33,929 nucleotides of DNA from Bacteroidota bacterium (GTDB lineage Bacteria > Bacteroidota > Ignavibacteria > Palsa-1295). The stretch lies in contig JANYDV010000012.1 of NCBI GenBank assembly GCA_025363505.1, positions 1 through 33,929 on the forward strand, read 5' to 3'. The notes below the pieces were generated by a model that saw only the letters and a program-made list of their open reading frames with translations, searched no databases and was not told the origin of the DNA. This document shows positions 23,869-32,202 of this stretch, piece after piece. Each line of letters begins with the position of its first letter. Position 1 is the first letter of the stretch. Position numbers and translations under genes: made by a program.

Positions 23869-24351
23869 TTACTGTGAAGTGAGGGAGTGCCGATAGAGTC
23901 TTCTGACAAGAGCAATTTGCCCGGAATGCCAAGCATCGTGACGGACGACCATTCTGACTTCCTGGGCAACGCTTTTCAAGTTGTAAATCTTATCTTCAAA
24001 TTGATCTTCGCTCAACGCATTAATACACTCACGAAGGCTCTCGCGACATTTCCTTAAATTGGTAATAGCTTCTTTGATATCTTGTGTTTCGAACGGTGCG
24101 GGGTCATCAACAAGATTAGGTCTATGAATAATAAGCCCACGATAGTAACAATAACACTCTCCCAAATGAGTAATATGAGTAAGTATAGTCCCAGGTAGTG
24201 GGTAACCCTTTTCGCGTTCAACCGATGCAAAACATGGATGTTGATAGTGAGCTTCTTCATGAGAAATATCACCCAATACACTTTCGATCGATTCCCATTT
24301 AAAACTCCAAGCTTCATCAAAGGCTGCGAGCAATTCTACTTTTTGAGTCAT
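23869..24351 (-). CDS. DinB-like four-helix protein
   Basis: I choose ATG 24349-24351 (160 residues, MTQKVELLAAFDEAW), which falls 2 nt after the M3 peptidase stop; the open frame continues to 24384 inside that gene but adds nothing family-like. The protein has the DinB/YfiT layout of a four-helix bundle with metal-binding histidines: ILTHITHLGECYCYYRG and RHDAWHSGQIALVRRLYR near the end. Members bind metal and some act as thiol or sugar-cofactor-dependent transferases, but most are uncharacterised. Tight spacing implies one transcript with the M3 peptidase. Confidence 0.85.
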   Translation of the reverse strand: MTQKVELLAAFDEAWSFKWESIESVLGDISHEEAHYQHPCFASVEREKGYPLPGTILTHITHLGECYCYYRGLIIHRPNLVDDPAPFETQDIKEAITNLRKCRESLRECINALSEDQFEDKIYNLKSVAQEVRMVVRHDAWHSGQIALVRRLYRHSLTSQ

Positions 24352-24353
24352 CG

Positions 24354-26213
24354 TTATTTTTTGGGGTAGTGTTTCTCTACCCAAGTCTTAAATTTTTCAT
24401 TCGCAGGCTGGAAATCACTACCATTCTTAAACTCACAAATTAATTCATTCCCGTGCATGACACGAATGTCAGCATCAAGCGCAATTGAACCCGCGTAAGG
24501 TGGCATTGTTGCTGAATGGTCAATTTTCTTTTTAGCATTTGAAATTGTTTGCTCGGTGCTGGTATTCACATCATCAACAAGTGCATCTGCATTAAATGGT
24601 TTTCCCGTTACGTTTTTTACGAGATCCATAAACGAAACCGAATTGCCCGGTTTCCAATATCCCGCTTCGAGTTCTGGACCGATGTTCGGATTGTCAGTAA
24701 GATAGCCATATTTATTTAAGAAATAACTGCGTGTTTGTTGCACAGCCATTTCTGCCATAACGTAGCCATGATAGTATGCACTGGATTCCCCGGCAAGAAT
24801 ATGTGGCACAGCCAAAATGGGGCGTGGGGCTTCTTCCATAAAATAGAGCGATCTCTCGATTTCCTGCGCGACTTTTGTAATATTTTCCGGAGTTAACTCC
24901 GCTTCAGGCAGTTCGTAAATTGCTTTTTCAAAATAGCAGACACCAAGCATTGCCCGAACGCCAATCACTTCATGAGGATGAACTTGATTGATCTGACGCT
25001 CGATTAAATCGAATGGCACCGATTGACCATTTACATTTTTTGCATATCGTTCGAGCCAGTCGGCATCACTTAAAAGCGAATCGCAAAACATCGACTGTGT
25101 TTCTGCATAGGCGACTGATGTTGGTGCAAATTCTTGTGCAAAACACGGGGCATTCATTTGCACATTTGAGAAGTGTGCAGCGTGCCCACCTTCGTGAAAA
25201 AGTGTATTAATTGCCTCCGAGCCTGAGCCGATCTTATCGGGCATTGCATTGGCTGTAAAATTAATTCTTGCCGGGTTCCATTTGCCGTGATCATAAAATG
25301 AAGGCATCGGTCCGTGCATAAATCCGTTTTCGTATTTGCCTTTGCGATCAATCAGATCAAGAGTCAGAATTGCCTGACGATATTTTATACCGAGAGCCGC
25401 AAATGAACGTACCCACCGTTCAAGTGCTTGGGCAAACGGAAGGTAAGGGTCGAATTCTGTAACGATGTCACCTGAACGAAGGTACTCATAATTCCAGCCA
25501 CGGTTTGCACTGTAGCCTTTTTCTTTTATGAACTCAGTCATCGTTCGTTTACCACTTTCTCTGGTACGAACTTCAAGGTTGTCAAGTAATTCAAAAAGTG
25601 TTTTCTTCGAGAAACCTTCGGTACGAGTTACTTTCCAATCGTAGTAATCTTCAAAGCCGCATATACGACCAAGTTCGTTGCGCTTTTTAATGATTTCGAT
25701 AAATCCATTTTCAAGCACAAAGGGTCCGATGTCTTGTAAGCCTTGATATGCGGCTTTGCGAAGCGCTTCGTCGGGCGAAACACGTTTGATGTTTGATAGT
25801 TCAGTTGAGGTAGTGGGTTTAAACTTCCCGGTAGCGGGGTCTGTATATCCAAGATTCATCGAACCGCGAGCAACTAATAATTTGCCTTCCAGTTCGACGA
25901 TCTCTGCCGAGAGTTTTCGAGCTTGCTCATCTTCGATAGCATTTGCCTCGAAGTATTTTTCCCATCCCTTTACTGCTATTGATTCATCGGTTGTCACAGG
26001 AGCAGCTGAAGCAAGTTCGCGCAAGCGTGTCAGATTCTTGGCGTCTTGGGCAAAACTATTCATTGCAATTTCAGCTTCAGAAGTTGTTTGTTGCGAAAGG
26101 GCAGCATCGGCAGAAAGCCCCATTTTAGAATCCCAAAAGGCATTCTCTTTACGTCTATGTAATGTGATGAACTGCGAACTGAGTTGATCAAGGAAATTTG
26201 CAAGCACTGACAT
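24354..26213 (-). CDS. M3-family zinc metallopeptidase (oligopeptidase)
   Basis: A 619-residue cytoplasmic oligopeptidase. The zinc motif HEGGH lies at residues 340-344 with an extended NTLFHEGGHAAHF, and a likely third ligand is Glu371 in YAETQSMF. The long helical N-terminal part (about 1-200) fits the cap of M3 peptidases, with FAQALERWVRSFAALG before the catalytic part and PRPILAVPHILAGESSAYYHGYVMAEMA after it, where Tyr and His help catalysis in relatives. The likely role is cutting short peptides inside the cell. No signal peptide. It is the first gene of the pair with the DinB-like gene and diverges from the 26302 gene across 88 bp. Confidence 0.93.
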   Translation of the reverse strand: MSVLANFLDQLSSQFITLHRRKENAFWDSKMGLSADAALSQQTTSEAEIAMNSFAQDAKNLTRLRELASAAPVTTDESIAVKGWEKYFEANAIEDEQARKLSAEIVELEGKLLVARGSMNLGYTDPATGKFKPTTSTELSNIKRVSPDEALRKAAYQGLQDIGPFVLENGFIEIIKKRNELGRICGFEDYYDWKVTRTEGFSKKTLFELLDNLEVRTRESGKRTMTEFIKEKGYSANRGWNYEYLRSGDIVTEFDPYLPFAQALERWVRSFAALGIKYRQAILTLDLIDRKGKYENGFMHGPMPSFYDHGKWNPARINFTANAMPDKIGSGSEAINTLFHEGGHAAHFSNVQMNAPCFAQEFAPTSVAYAETQSMFCDSLLSDADWLERYAKNVNGQSVPFDLIERQINQVHPHEVIGVRAMLGVCYFEKAIYELPEAELTPENITKVAQEIERSLYFMEEAPRPILAVPHILAGESSAYYHGYVMAEMAVQQTRSYFLNKYGYLTDNPNIGPELEAGYWKPGNSVSFMDLVKNVTGKPFNADALVDDVNTSTEQTISNAKKKIDHSATMPPYAGSIALDADIRVMHGNELICEFKNGSDFQPANEKFKTWVEKHYPKK

Positions 26214-26301
26214 TGGTAGTATCGATAAATAGTTGGAACAATGACTCGAAATGGAACAGCCATCTTTCTGAGTCTGTTAGAATAAGACAACAAACATATA
26301 T

Positions 26302-26799
26302 ATGAGCTACATTCCATTTGAATCACTACCGGAGCATTCACGACTCTGGATCTTTGCCGCCGACCGTCAGCTTTCCGATCCTGAAGCAGAAATGCTTGTC
26401 AGTGAAATGCAAGCTTTTGTGCAGACATGGCTCGCTCACGGCACGCCGGTCAGTGGAAGTTGTACAATGAAATACAACCAATTTTTAATGATTGCTGCCG
26501 ATGAGTCGTCATTGCCCTCAGGTTGTTCTACTGACGAAATGACCCGTCGGGTCAGGATGTTGGGCGAAACCTACGGGGTGGAATTTCTCGGTATGCCGAG
26601 AGTACAGTACCGTTTTGGTGACAAACTCTTAACTCTGACAAGAGTGGAATTCGCTGAGCTTGCAAAGACGGGAAATGTTGATAGTGATACAATTGTTTTT
26701 GATAACACGCTCACGATGATCGGCGATCTCAGAGCAGGAAAGTGGGAAACAGCCGCAAAGTTAAGCTGGCACTCGCAAGCATTTGAATTCACCAAATAA
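26302..26799 (+). CDS. Conserved Bacteroidota protein often misnamed ABC transporter ATPase
   Basis: A 165-residue soluble protein. It has a conserved start (YIPFESLPEHSRLWIFAADR) and VQTWLAHGTPVSGSCTMKYNQFLMIAADE, features I recognise from a Bacteroidota family that databases often call ABC transporter ATPase. No Walker A, Walker B or signature motif is present, so that name is wrong for this protein. The function is unknown. It is a single gene ending 53 nt before tRNA-Gln, and both may share a transcript that stops at the hairpin near 27000. Confidence 0.8.
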   Translation: MSYIPFESLPEHSRLWIFAADRQLSDPEAEMLVSEMQAFVQTWLAHGTPVSGSCTMKYNQFLMIAADESSLPSGCSTDEMTRRVRMLGETYGVEFLGMPRVQYRFGDKLLTLTRVEFAELAKTGNVDSDTIVFDNTLTMIGDLRAGKWETAAKLSWHSQAFEFTK

Positions 26800-26852
26800 G
26801 CATTGACGGAACCCCTCAACGCAGTTTCTTCGTTTGACCAACGTGTAAATAT

Positions 26853-26927
26853 TGCCTCGTGGCCTAATGGTATGGCATCTGTTTCTGGATCAGGTGGTTC
26901 CAGGTTCGAGTCCTGGCGAGGCAACCA
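26853..26927 (+). tRNA. tRNA-Gln (anticodon CTG), CCA encoded
   Basis: Acceptor arms TGCCTCG and CGAGGCA pair fully, with the U1-A72 pair usual in tRNA-Gln. The D arm is GCC/GGC. The anticodon loop TTCTGGA gives anticodon CTG. The T arm is CCAGG-TTCGAGT-CCTGG, and ACCA ends the gene. Oddity: the anticodon stem closes with a T-T mismatch at positions 31-39, and one pair is T-G. The tRNA-Leu at 13017 lacks the encoded CCA, so processing differs between the two. Confidence 0.88.
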
Positions 26928-26979
26928 AGTTATTATTTATCAATAAGTTGCATTTTTCGCGTGACCAAAACGTGACTAT

Positions 26980-27003
26980 AAAGGGGTTAAATACCCCTTT
27001 TTT
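26980..27003 (+). terminator. Rho-independent terminator after tRNA-Gln
   Basis: AAAGGGGT (26980-26987) and ACCCCTTT (26993-27000) form an 8-bp stem with a 5-nt loop, followed by a run of six Ts. It lies about 52 nt past the tRNA and should end the transcript carrying tRNA-Gln. Confidence 0.9.
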
Positions 27004-27115
27004 GTATTTAAAAGTTCTGATAATCTTAAATGCTTTTTCACTATTTCTTGACAGTTCTTTTGCTGAAATTCATTTATTTCCCGGCCACAATTACTCCACC
27101 CCAAACGGAGATGGA

Positions 27116-27143
27116 CCCCAATTGTCATAAGTGACAATTGGGG
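27116..27143. repeat. Perfect 12-bp hairpin CCCCAATTGTCA / TGACAATTGGGG
   Basis: The arms at 27116-27127 and 27132-27143 are perfect complements with a 4-nt loop. Only three Ts follow, so termination is possible but weak. It stands ahead of the orphan ORF at 27220 and behind the tRNA terminator. It could be a protein-binding site or part of a mobile-element remnant. Confidence 0.55.
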
Positions 27144-27161
27144 TTTGAGGTCAATGGGGAT

Positions 27162-27209
27162 TGTTAGTTTTTGTTGGTTGTTTGTTTACCAACACCCTAT
27201 TAACTAACA
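27162..27209. repeat. Nested double hairpin upstream of the orphan ORF
   Basis: TGTTAGTT (27162-27169) pairs with AACTAACA (27202-27209). Inside, TGTTGGT (27172-27178) pairs with ACCAACA (27188-27194), leaving a 9-nt loop. The whole element ends 10 nt before the ATG at 27220, so it would lie in the leader of that ORF if transcribed. Confidence 0.5.
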
Positions 27210-27219
27210 GTCACGGATT

Positions 27220-27597
27220 ATGGATAATATTTCGAGTGATTTTCAAGAAAATAACATCTTCCCTACACATACAGCCTCTGGTGGTAGGGCACGGTCTCAT
27301 TATGATTTAACCCTTACTTCTTGGGATCTTATGCTTGAACGAATAAATTCCTTAAATGGAAATGAGCGTGTAGATTTTTTGGAGAGCTTATTTTCTTATC
27401 CTCCAGTTGGAAGATGCAGACTTAAGAAACGGCATGAGGAATCCTGCAATAAATATTTTCCTCTTGATAAGGTTCAATTATCTGAAGTAAAAGAACAGGT
27501 AAAGGAGCTAAAAAGTCAGATTTCAAAATGGCGGTACCATATTTGTTATTGCCCCCGTACAACAAGATTGAGAGGTGCGGGTATGATAGTGCTATAA
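27220..27597 (+). CDS. Orphan hypothetical protein, 125 residues
   Basis: I do not recognise this protein. It begins MDNISSDFQENNIFPTHTA, has a central helical part (DLMLERINSLNGNERVDFLESLFSY), and a basic C-terminal half with several Cys (GRCRLKKRHEESCNKYF and HICYCP). A short heptad-like stretch EVKEQVKELKSQISKW suggests a coiled coil. There is no signal peptide or membrane helix. It stands alone between two hairpins and a gene-empty stretch, next to a tRNA, which suits a remnant of an integrated element. It may not be expressed at all. Confidence 0.45.
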   Translation: MDNISSDFQENNIFPTHTASGGRARSHYDLTLTSWDLMLERINSLNGNERVDFLESLFSYPPVGRCRLKKRHEESCNKYFPLDKVQLSEVKEQVKELKSQISKWRYHICYCPRTTRLRGAGMIVL

Positions 27598-28006
27598 TTA
27601 GTATAGACGCGAGAGTAAGTCCTGTAATGTCGATTTAATGAAAAAAAAGCATGCTTTTGTTTTTGGGAAGAGGTGGCTTTCAAAAATGGGGACGGTCTTT
27701 ATCAACTATCAATTAATTGGTTGCAAGTAAATCGTAATGGATATTATTGCTCATCTAGGATCTCCAATAATATTTTATCAGGTTCTACAAAAAAACTTCC
27801 CACTATTGGATTCTTATAGAACTAATACTACATTAACGAGACATAAGAGAAATTACTGAGGAATTGCTGCATTTGGAGTTCGTCCACATCTCCGAAATCA
27901 TTAACAATTACCATTCAATTCGGAATGTAATAGTCGGAACAGTAGTTAGTAATATCAACGAAAACTCAAAGTCTCGATACACTCAGATAAACACTACTTT
28001 ACCTGT
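27598..28006 (+). other. Gene-free AT-rich stretch
   Basis: No ORF of more than about 30 codons is convincing. One short frame from ATG 27638 (MKKKHAFVFGKRWLSKM, 30 codons) has no recognisable features. AAAAGCATGCTTTT near 27645 is a palindrome with no loop. The last 60 bp should hold the promoter of the T9SS cargo gene at 28007, but I see no clear TAnnTTTG box. The sequence reads like decayed coding DNA. Confidence 0.4.
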
Positions 28007-28603
28007 ATGAAAAAATATTTTTACGCTTTCCTTTTTACTACCCTCTTTTGTTTGGTAGGTACTACTGTTCAAGCACAGGACACTTGTAAGAGTTATAATG
28101 TTCCTAATCCGCACGGCGCGGCGATGACTATATACAAGATATGGGTTGTTGACTCTACTAATTTTACCGTCGAATCACTTAAACCGCTTCCTTATGATAT
28201 AACTGCAACTGGGACAGTCGATTTCCGAGTGTGCCTCTTACCTCGAGATGGCGTAAAACGTACTACCCAAGTTCGTTATCAGAATACTCACGGTACTTCT
28301 TCATATTCAGTCACGATAACACCACCGACCTCGTCGGTAAAACGAGCTCCCGATCAGGCACCGCTGAGTGCATATCCGAACCCAGCATCAAATAGAGTTG
28401 AAATTGCATTAGGCGCGTTCGAAACGAATAACCTTTCGGTTGATCTCATTGATAGTCGTGGAAATATTATCAACCCATCGTTTGAAGTTGGTTCATTCAA
28501 AATAGTATTAAATACCGCTACAATCGCATCCGGAGCCTATACGATAGTTGTAAAAAACAGTACTCATATCTTCGGTGTAAGCCAAATAGCTGTGGTACAC
28601 TGA
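28007..28603 (+). CDS. Secreted protein with T9SS type A C-terminal sorting domain
   Basis: A 198-residue exported protein. Signal peptide at about residues 1-23 (KKYFYAFLFTTLFCLVGTTVQAQ). Residues about 25-105 form a small beta-rich domain with two Cys (DTCKSY, DFRVCLL), similar in layout to the ASH-like domain of the 14435 protein. Residues about 121-198 match the type A sorting domain: AYPNPASNRVEIAL, VDLIDSRGNII, and SGAYTIVVKNSTHIFGVSQIAVV. PorX and the T9SS machine would move it across the outer membrane and attach it to the surface. Function of the small N-terminal domain is unknown. It lies 28 nt upstream of the multicopper oxidase gene and is probably co-transcribed with it. Confidence 0.87.
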   Translation: MKKYFYAFLFTTLFCLVGTTVQAQDTCKSYNVPNPHGAAMTIYKIWVVDSTNFTVESLKPLPYDITATGTVDFRVCLLPRDGVKRTTQVRYQNTHGTSSYSVTITPPTSSVKRAPDQAPLSAYPNPASNRVEIALGAFETNNLSVDLIDSRGNIINPSFEVGSFKIVLNTATIASGAYTIVVKNSTHIFGVSQIAVVH

Positions 28604-28631
28604 ATGACATCTGTCGAAGAGAATAGAAACT

Positions 28632-30083
28632 ATGGATAGAAGAGCATTCATTGCACGGCTTGGACTGGCTGCTGTCTATTCACAGCTTCCACCAATTTTA
28701 TCTTCGTGCTCTTCATCCGGCGATTTAGGTTCGAACCCAAGTCGCATTGCTCAGGCACTACGTATCCCTGTAACTATCAGTGGCACCGGTACACTTTCTG
28801 CGTTAAACGGAACAGCGGCACTTTGGCCCGGCATCACTTCTTCTGCGATACTGACTAATAATACTTTCCTCGGACCAACGATTGCAATTACGAAAGGTGA
28901 AACATTAAATGTCAGGTTTAATAATCTATTAAGCGAAGATTCGAACATCCATTGGCATGGGCTTTCAACACCTGCAATAATGGATGGTCATCCTAAGTAT
29001 CCCGTAAAGCCCGGTGGAAGTTTTGATTACTCCTTTCCTATACTTGATCGCGCCGGCACCTATTGGTACCATGCTCACCCTGATAGAGCAACAGCTCGGC
29101 AAGCCTATATGGGCTTAGCCGGAGCTATTATAGTCCATGACCCTGAAGAACAAGCACTTAGTCTTCCGAGCGGCAAGTTCGATGTACCCCTCATCATTCA
29201 GGATAAGAGACTTACTTCCTCAGGACAACTTATATATTCACCACTAAAAGAGGATTTTTTGAGTGGGTATCTCGGTGATACGCCTTTCGTCAATGGTACC
29301 CCAAATGCATTTCTGGACGTAGAAAAAACTCTGTATCGGTTTCGTTTGATCAACGCTTCAAATGCTCGGCTCTATCGTATTGGGTTTTCTGACAGTCGAA
29401 CGATGTATTTGATCGGCACTGATGGTGGGCTACTTGATAAACCGGTGACGCTCACTACATTTTATCTGTCTCCGGGGGAACGAGCAGAAATACTGGTTGA
29501 TTTCTCCGCCGATATGACTAGCTCATCGGTAAAATTACAAAGTTTAACATTCCCGTTCCCATCTTCACATAATAGCGCAGAATATCCACAAGGAATGACG
29601 ATGGATTTGATAGACTTTCGTATTGCCAAAGACAATACTATACATCCCGCAATTCCATCTTCGCTCGTAGCATTTACTCCATTGCCGGTGGCAAGCGCCG
29701 TACAAACAAGAAAATTTGTATTGACAATGGATCATTCCAGAACCTATGGTATGCATCTGATCGATGGGAAAGTTTTTGAAATGGACCGAGTTGATTACCG
29801 GATTCCAATAAATGATATTGAGATCTGGGAAATTGAAAATCAGGGCGAGTCAATTCACGGAATGCATATTCACGGCACACAATTTCAGGTTCTCGAAAGA
29901 CTTTATGGAGATTGGCAAATCCAGCCTACAGATAAATCTTGGAAGGATACCGTCTTTATCGGAGCAAACGAAACGGTCAGGATCATTTTACAATTTACTG
30001 CCTACAAGGGGACATACCTATTTCATTGCCACAACCTCGAACACGAAGACGATGGGATGATGGTAAATATTGAAGTGGTGTAA
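28632..30083 (+). CDS. Multicopper oxidase, putative Tat-exported lipoprotein
   Basis: A 483-residue three-domain cupredoxin oxidase. The N-terminus MDRRAFIARLGLA has a twin-arginine motif and is followed by ILSSC with Cys26, a plausible lipobox. The four copper motifs are all present: HWHG (His107, His109), HAHP (His147, His149), HGMHIHG (His409, His412, His414), and HCHNLEHEDDGMM (His465, Cys466, His467, His471, Met476 axial to type 1 copper). So type 1, 2 and 3 sites are complete and the enzyme should be active. Relatives oxidise Cu(I), Fe(II) or phenols with oxygen. Next to CopB-type export genes, periplasmic Cu(I) oxidation is most likely, as in CueO. It converges with CopB across 43 bp. 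Confidence 0.94.
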   Translation: MDRRAFIARLGLAAVYSQLPPILSSCSSSGDLGSNPSRIAQALRIPVTISGTGTLSALNGTAALWPGITSSAILTNNTFLGPTIAITKGETLNVRFNNLLSEDSNIHWHGLSTPAIMDGHPKYPVKPGGSFDYSFPILDRAGTYWYHAHPDRATARQAYMGLAGAIIVHDPEEQALSLPSGKFDVPLIIQDKRLTSSGQLIYSPLKEDFLSGYLGDTPFVNGTPNAFLDVEKTLYRFRLINASNARLYRIGFSDSRTMYLIGTDGGLLDKPVTLTTFYLSPGERAEILVDFSADMTSSSVKLQSLTFPFPSSHNSAEYPQGMTMDLIDFRIAKDNTIHPAIPSSLVAFTPLPVASAVQTRKFVLTMDHSRTYGMHLIDGKVFEMDRVDYRIPINDIEIWEIENQGESIHGMHIHGTQFQVLERLYGDWQIQPTDKSWKDTVFIGANETVRIILQFTAYKGTYLFHCHNLEHEDDGMMVNIEVV

Positions 30084-30126
30084 AATATTAAAATACCTGA
30101 TCTATCTTTGTACCGTATAGGATATT

Positions 30127-32193
30127 CTAAACTTGGATCTTTAGCAATTTTGCATTGATTGCCACTACAATTGTGCTCAAACTCATAAATACAGCGCCTA
30201 CAGCCGGTCCCAGTACAAAGCCCGTTGAATATAATACACCTGCCGCTAATGGGATGGCTATTGCATTGTATCCGGTTGCCCAAACGAGATTTTGAATCAT
30301 TTTTTTGTAAGTGGCTTTTCCAAAGAGAATCAGATTCAGTATATCCTGCGGATTACTATTAACTAAAATAATGTCAGCGGTTTCTGCAGCAACATCCGTG
30401 CCCGACCCAACAGCAATCCCCACATCTGCCTGAGCAAGTGCCGGTGCATCGTTGATGCCGTCACCAGTCATTGCTACAAACTCTCCTTTCGATTGTAGAT
30501 CTTTTACAATCGCTACTTTTTTATCAGGTAATACTTGCGCAAAATAACCATCAAGCTGGAGTGCGTCGCTCACTGATTTTGCAACAGTTTCATTGTCACC
30601 GGTTGCCATATATACTTTGATACCATTTTTTTTGAATTTCTGAATTGCGTCTGCCGATTCCGGTCTGATCTCATCAGCTAATGCAATGAACCCAGCAAGT
30701 TCGTTCGCGATCAATACAAATACAATAGTTTCTGCTTCGGAGGTGAAAACATTTTCAGGAATAGCAATATTATTATCTTTTAGATATCCCGGACTTACTA
30801 CTTTGGCTTCTTTGCCCTCAATGGTTGCTTCAACTCCTTGTCCGGTAATTGCATTGAAGTGTTCCGGTTTCGGAATTTGCAATTTCTTTTCTTGTGCATT
30901 TTTTATGATGCCGACACCGATCGGATGTTCGGAATTTTGTTCGAGCGCTCCTGCAATACGAAGTATATCGTCTGCTGAATAATTTCCCGAAGATGATTCC
31001 ACTCTGCTCACACCAAATTCGCCTTTGGTAAGTGTACCTGTTTTATCAAAGACAATAACAGTGATTTTTCGCGATTCCTCAAATGCAGTTCGATTACGAA
31101 TAAGCAAGCCATGTTGTGCAGAGATAGCAGTAGAAATAGCAACAACTAATGGTACAGCTAACCCAAGAGCATGAGGACAAGAGATAACCATTACGGTGAC
31201 CATTCGTTCTAATGCATATACGAATGGAAATCCAAGCAATAACCATACGACTAATGTGCCAATACCTAATGACAAAGCACCATAGGTCAGCCATCGTGCG
31301 GCGCGGTCCGATAGATTTTGCATCTTCGATTTTGTTGCTTGGGCATCAGCAACCATTTTTATTACTTTATTCATATAGCTGTCCTTACCGCTATGCTCGA
31401 CTTTTACCTTCAGAGATCCGTTGCCATTAATAGAGCCGCCGATCACTTTGGTATCTATGCCTTTCTTTACTGGTTTAGACTCGCCGGTAAGCATAGATTC
31501 ATTCAGATAGCTTTCCCCTTCGATTATGATACCATCGGCAGGGACTTTCTCCCCGGGTTTAACCATGATTACATCACCGGGTTGAAGCTCATCGAGTTTC
31601 ACTTCCGTAATTTGATCTCCAATAATTTTATGGGCTTCAGACGGCATCAGGCTGACCAATAATTGCAGTGCCCTTGATGCACCCAGTACAGATTTCATTT
31701 CTATCCAATGCCCGACCAACATAATATCTATCAGAGTTGCGAGCTCCCAAAAAAAATCCATACCCTTCAAACCAAAAACAGTAGCGGTGCTATAGAGATA
31801 TGCAACCGAGATCGCCATGGCGATCAGCGTCATCATTCCGGGATTTTTTGCTTGGATCTCCGAGATCATTCCTTTTAGGAATGGCAACCCTCCGTAGAAA
31901 AAAATGATAGATGAGAGAATAAATAAGACATACGAGACCCCAGTAAAAGTAAGAGTAAAACCAAAAAACTCCTGGATCATCGTCGAAAGAACAAGCACGG
32001 GAATAGTAATCACAAGCGAAATCCAAAACCTCAGTCTAAAATCTGCAATCATCATTGCATGATGATCGTGACCTTCCATACCCATTGGTACACTCATATC
32101 ATGCTTCGAGGGCGTTAGCGTAGTGGAATTCTTAGCTGAATGATCCATTTTGCTATGATCCATGCCTACCATTGGTTGATCGTGATTTTCCAT
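30127..32193 (-). CDS. copB: CopB-type copper P1B-ATPase
   Basis: A 688-residue P1B-3-type ATPase for export of copper from the cytoplasm. The N-terminus (residues 1-50) has no HMA domain but is rich in His and Met (HDQPMVGMDHSKMDHSAK, HDHHAMM), as in CopB. The membrane metal site CPH is at residues 339-341. The phosphorylated Asp is Asp383 in DKTGTLTKGEFG, and the hinge has TGDGINDAPALAQADVGIA. All catalytic motifs are intact. The CPH motif is linked to Cu(I)/Cu(II) or Ag export. It is the last gene of a minus-strand run that starts with the Met-rich lipoprotein, 9 nt after the PPK2 gene. Confidence 0.93.
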   Translation of the reverse strand: MENHDQPMVGMDHSKMDHSAKNSTTLTPSKHDMSVPMGMEGHDHHAMMIADFRLRFWISLVITIPVLVLSTMIQEFFGFTLTFTGVSYVLFILSSIIFFYGGLPFLKGMISEIQAKNPGMMTLIAMAISVAYLYSTATVFGLKGMDFFWELATLIDIMLVGHWIEMKSVLGASRALQLLVSLMPSEAHKIIGDQITEVKLDELQPGDVIMVKPGEKVPADGIIIEGESYLNESMLTGESKPVKKGIDTKVIGGSINGNGSLKVKVEHSGKDSYMNKVIKMVADAQATKSKMQNLSDRAARWLTYGALSLGIGTLVVWLLLGFPFVYALERMVTVMVISCPHALGLAVPLVVAISTAISAQHGLLIRNRTAFEESRKITVIVFDKTGTLTKGEFGVSRVESSSGNYSADDILRIAGALEQNSEHPIGVGIIKNAQEKKLQIPKPEHFNAITGQGVEATIEGKEAKVVSPGYLKDNNIAIPENVFTSEAETIVFVLIANELAGFIALADEIRPESADAIQKFKKNGIKVYMATGDNETVAKSVSDALQLDGYFAQVLPDKKVAIVKDLQSKGEFVAMTGDGINDAPALAQADVGIAVGSGTDVAAETADIILVNSNPQDILNLILFGKATYKKMIQNLVWATGYNAIAIPLAAGVLYSTGFVLGPAVGAVFMSLSTIVVAINAKLLKIQV

Positions 32194-32202
32194 GCTGTTA
32201 TT

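Noticed and set aside
26302..26799. Naming this protein an ABC transporter ATPase
   Set aside because: No Walker A, Walker B or signature motif is present in its 165 residues.
26571..26924. Minus-strand ORF of about 117 codons over the end of the 26302 gene and the tRNA
   Set aside because: It is antisense to a conserved gene and to tRNA-Gln, and its sequence has no recognisable domain.
27638..27730. Short ORF of 30 codons starting MKKKHAF
   Set aside because: Too short, no ribosome site, no features; more likely chance in AT-rich DNA.
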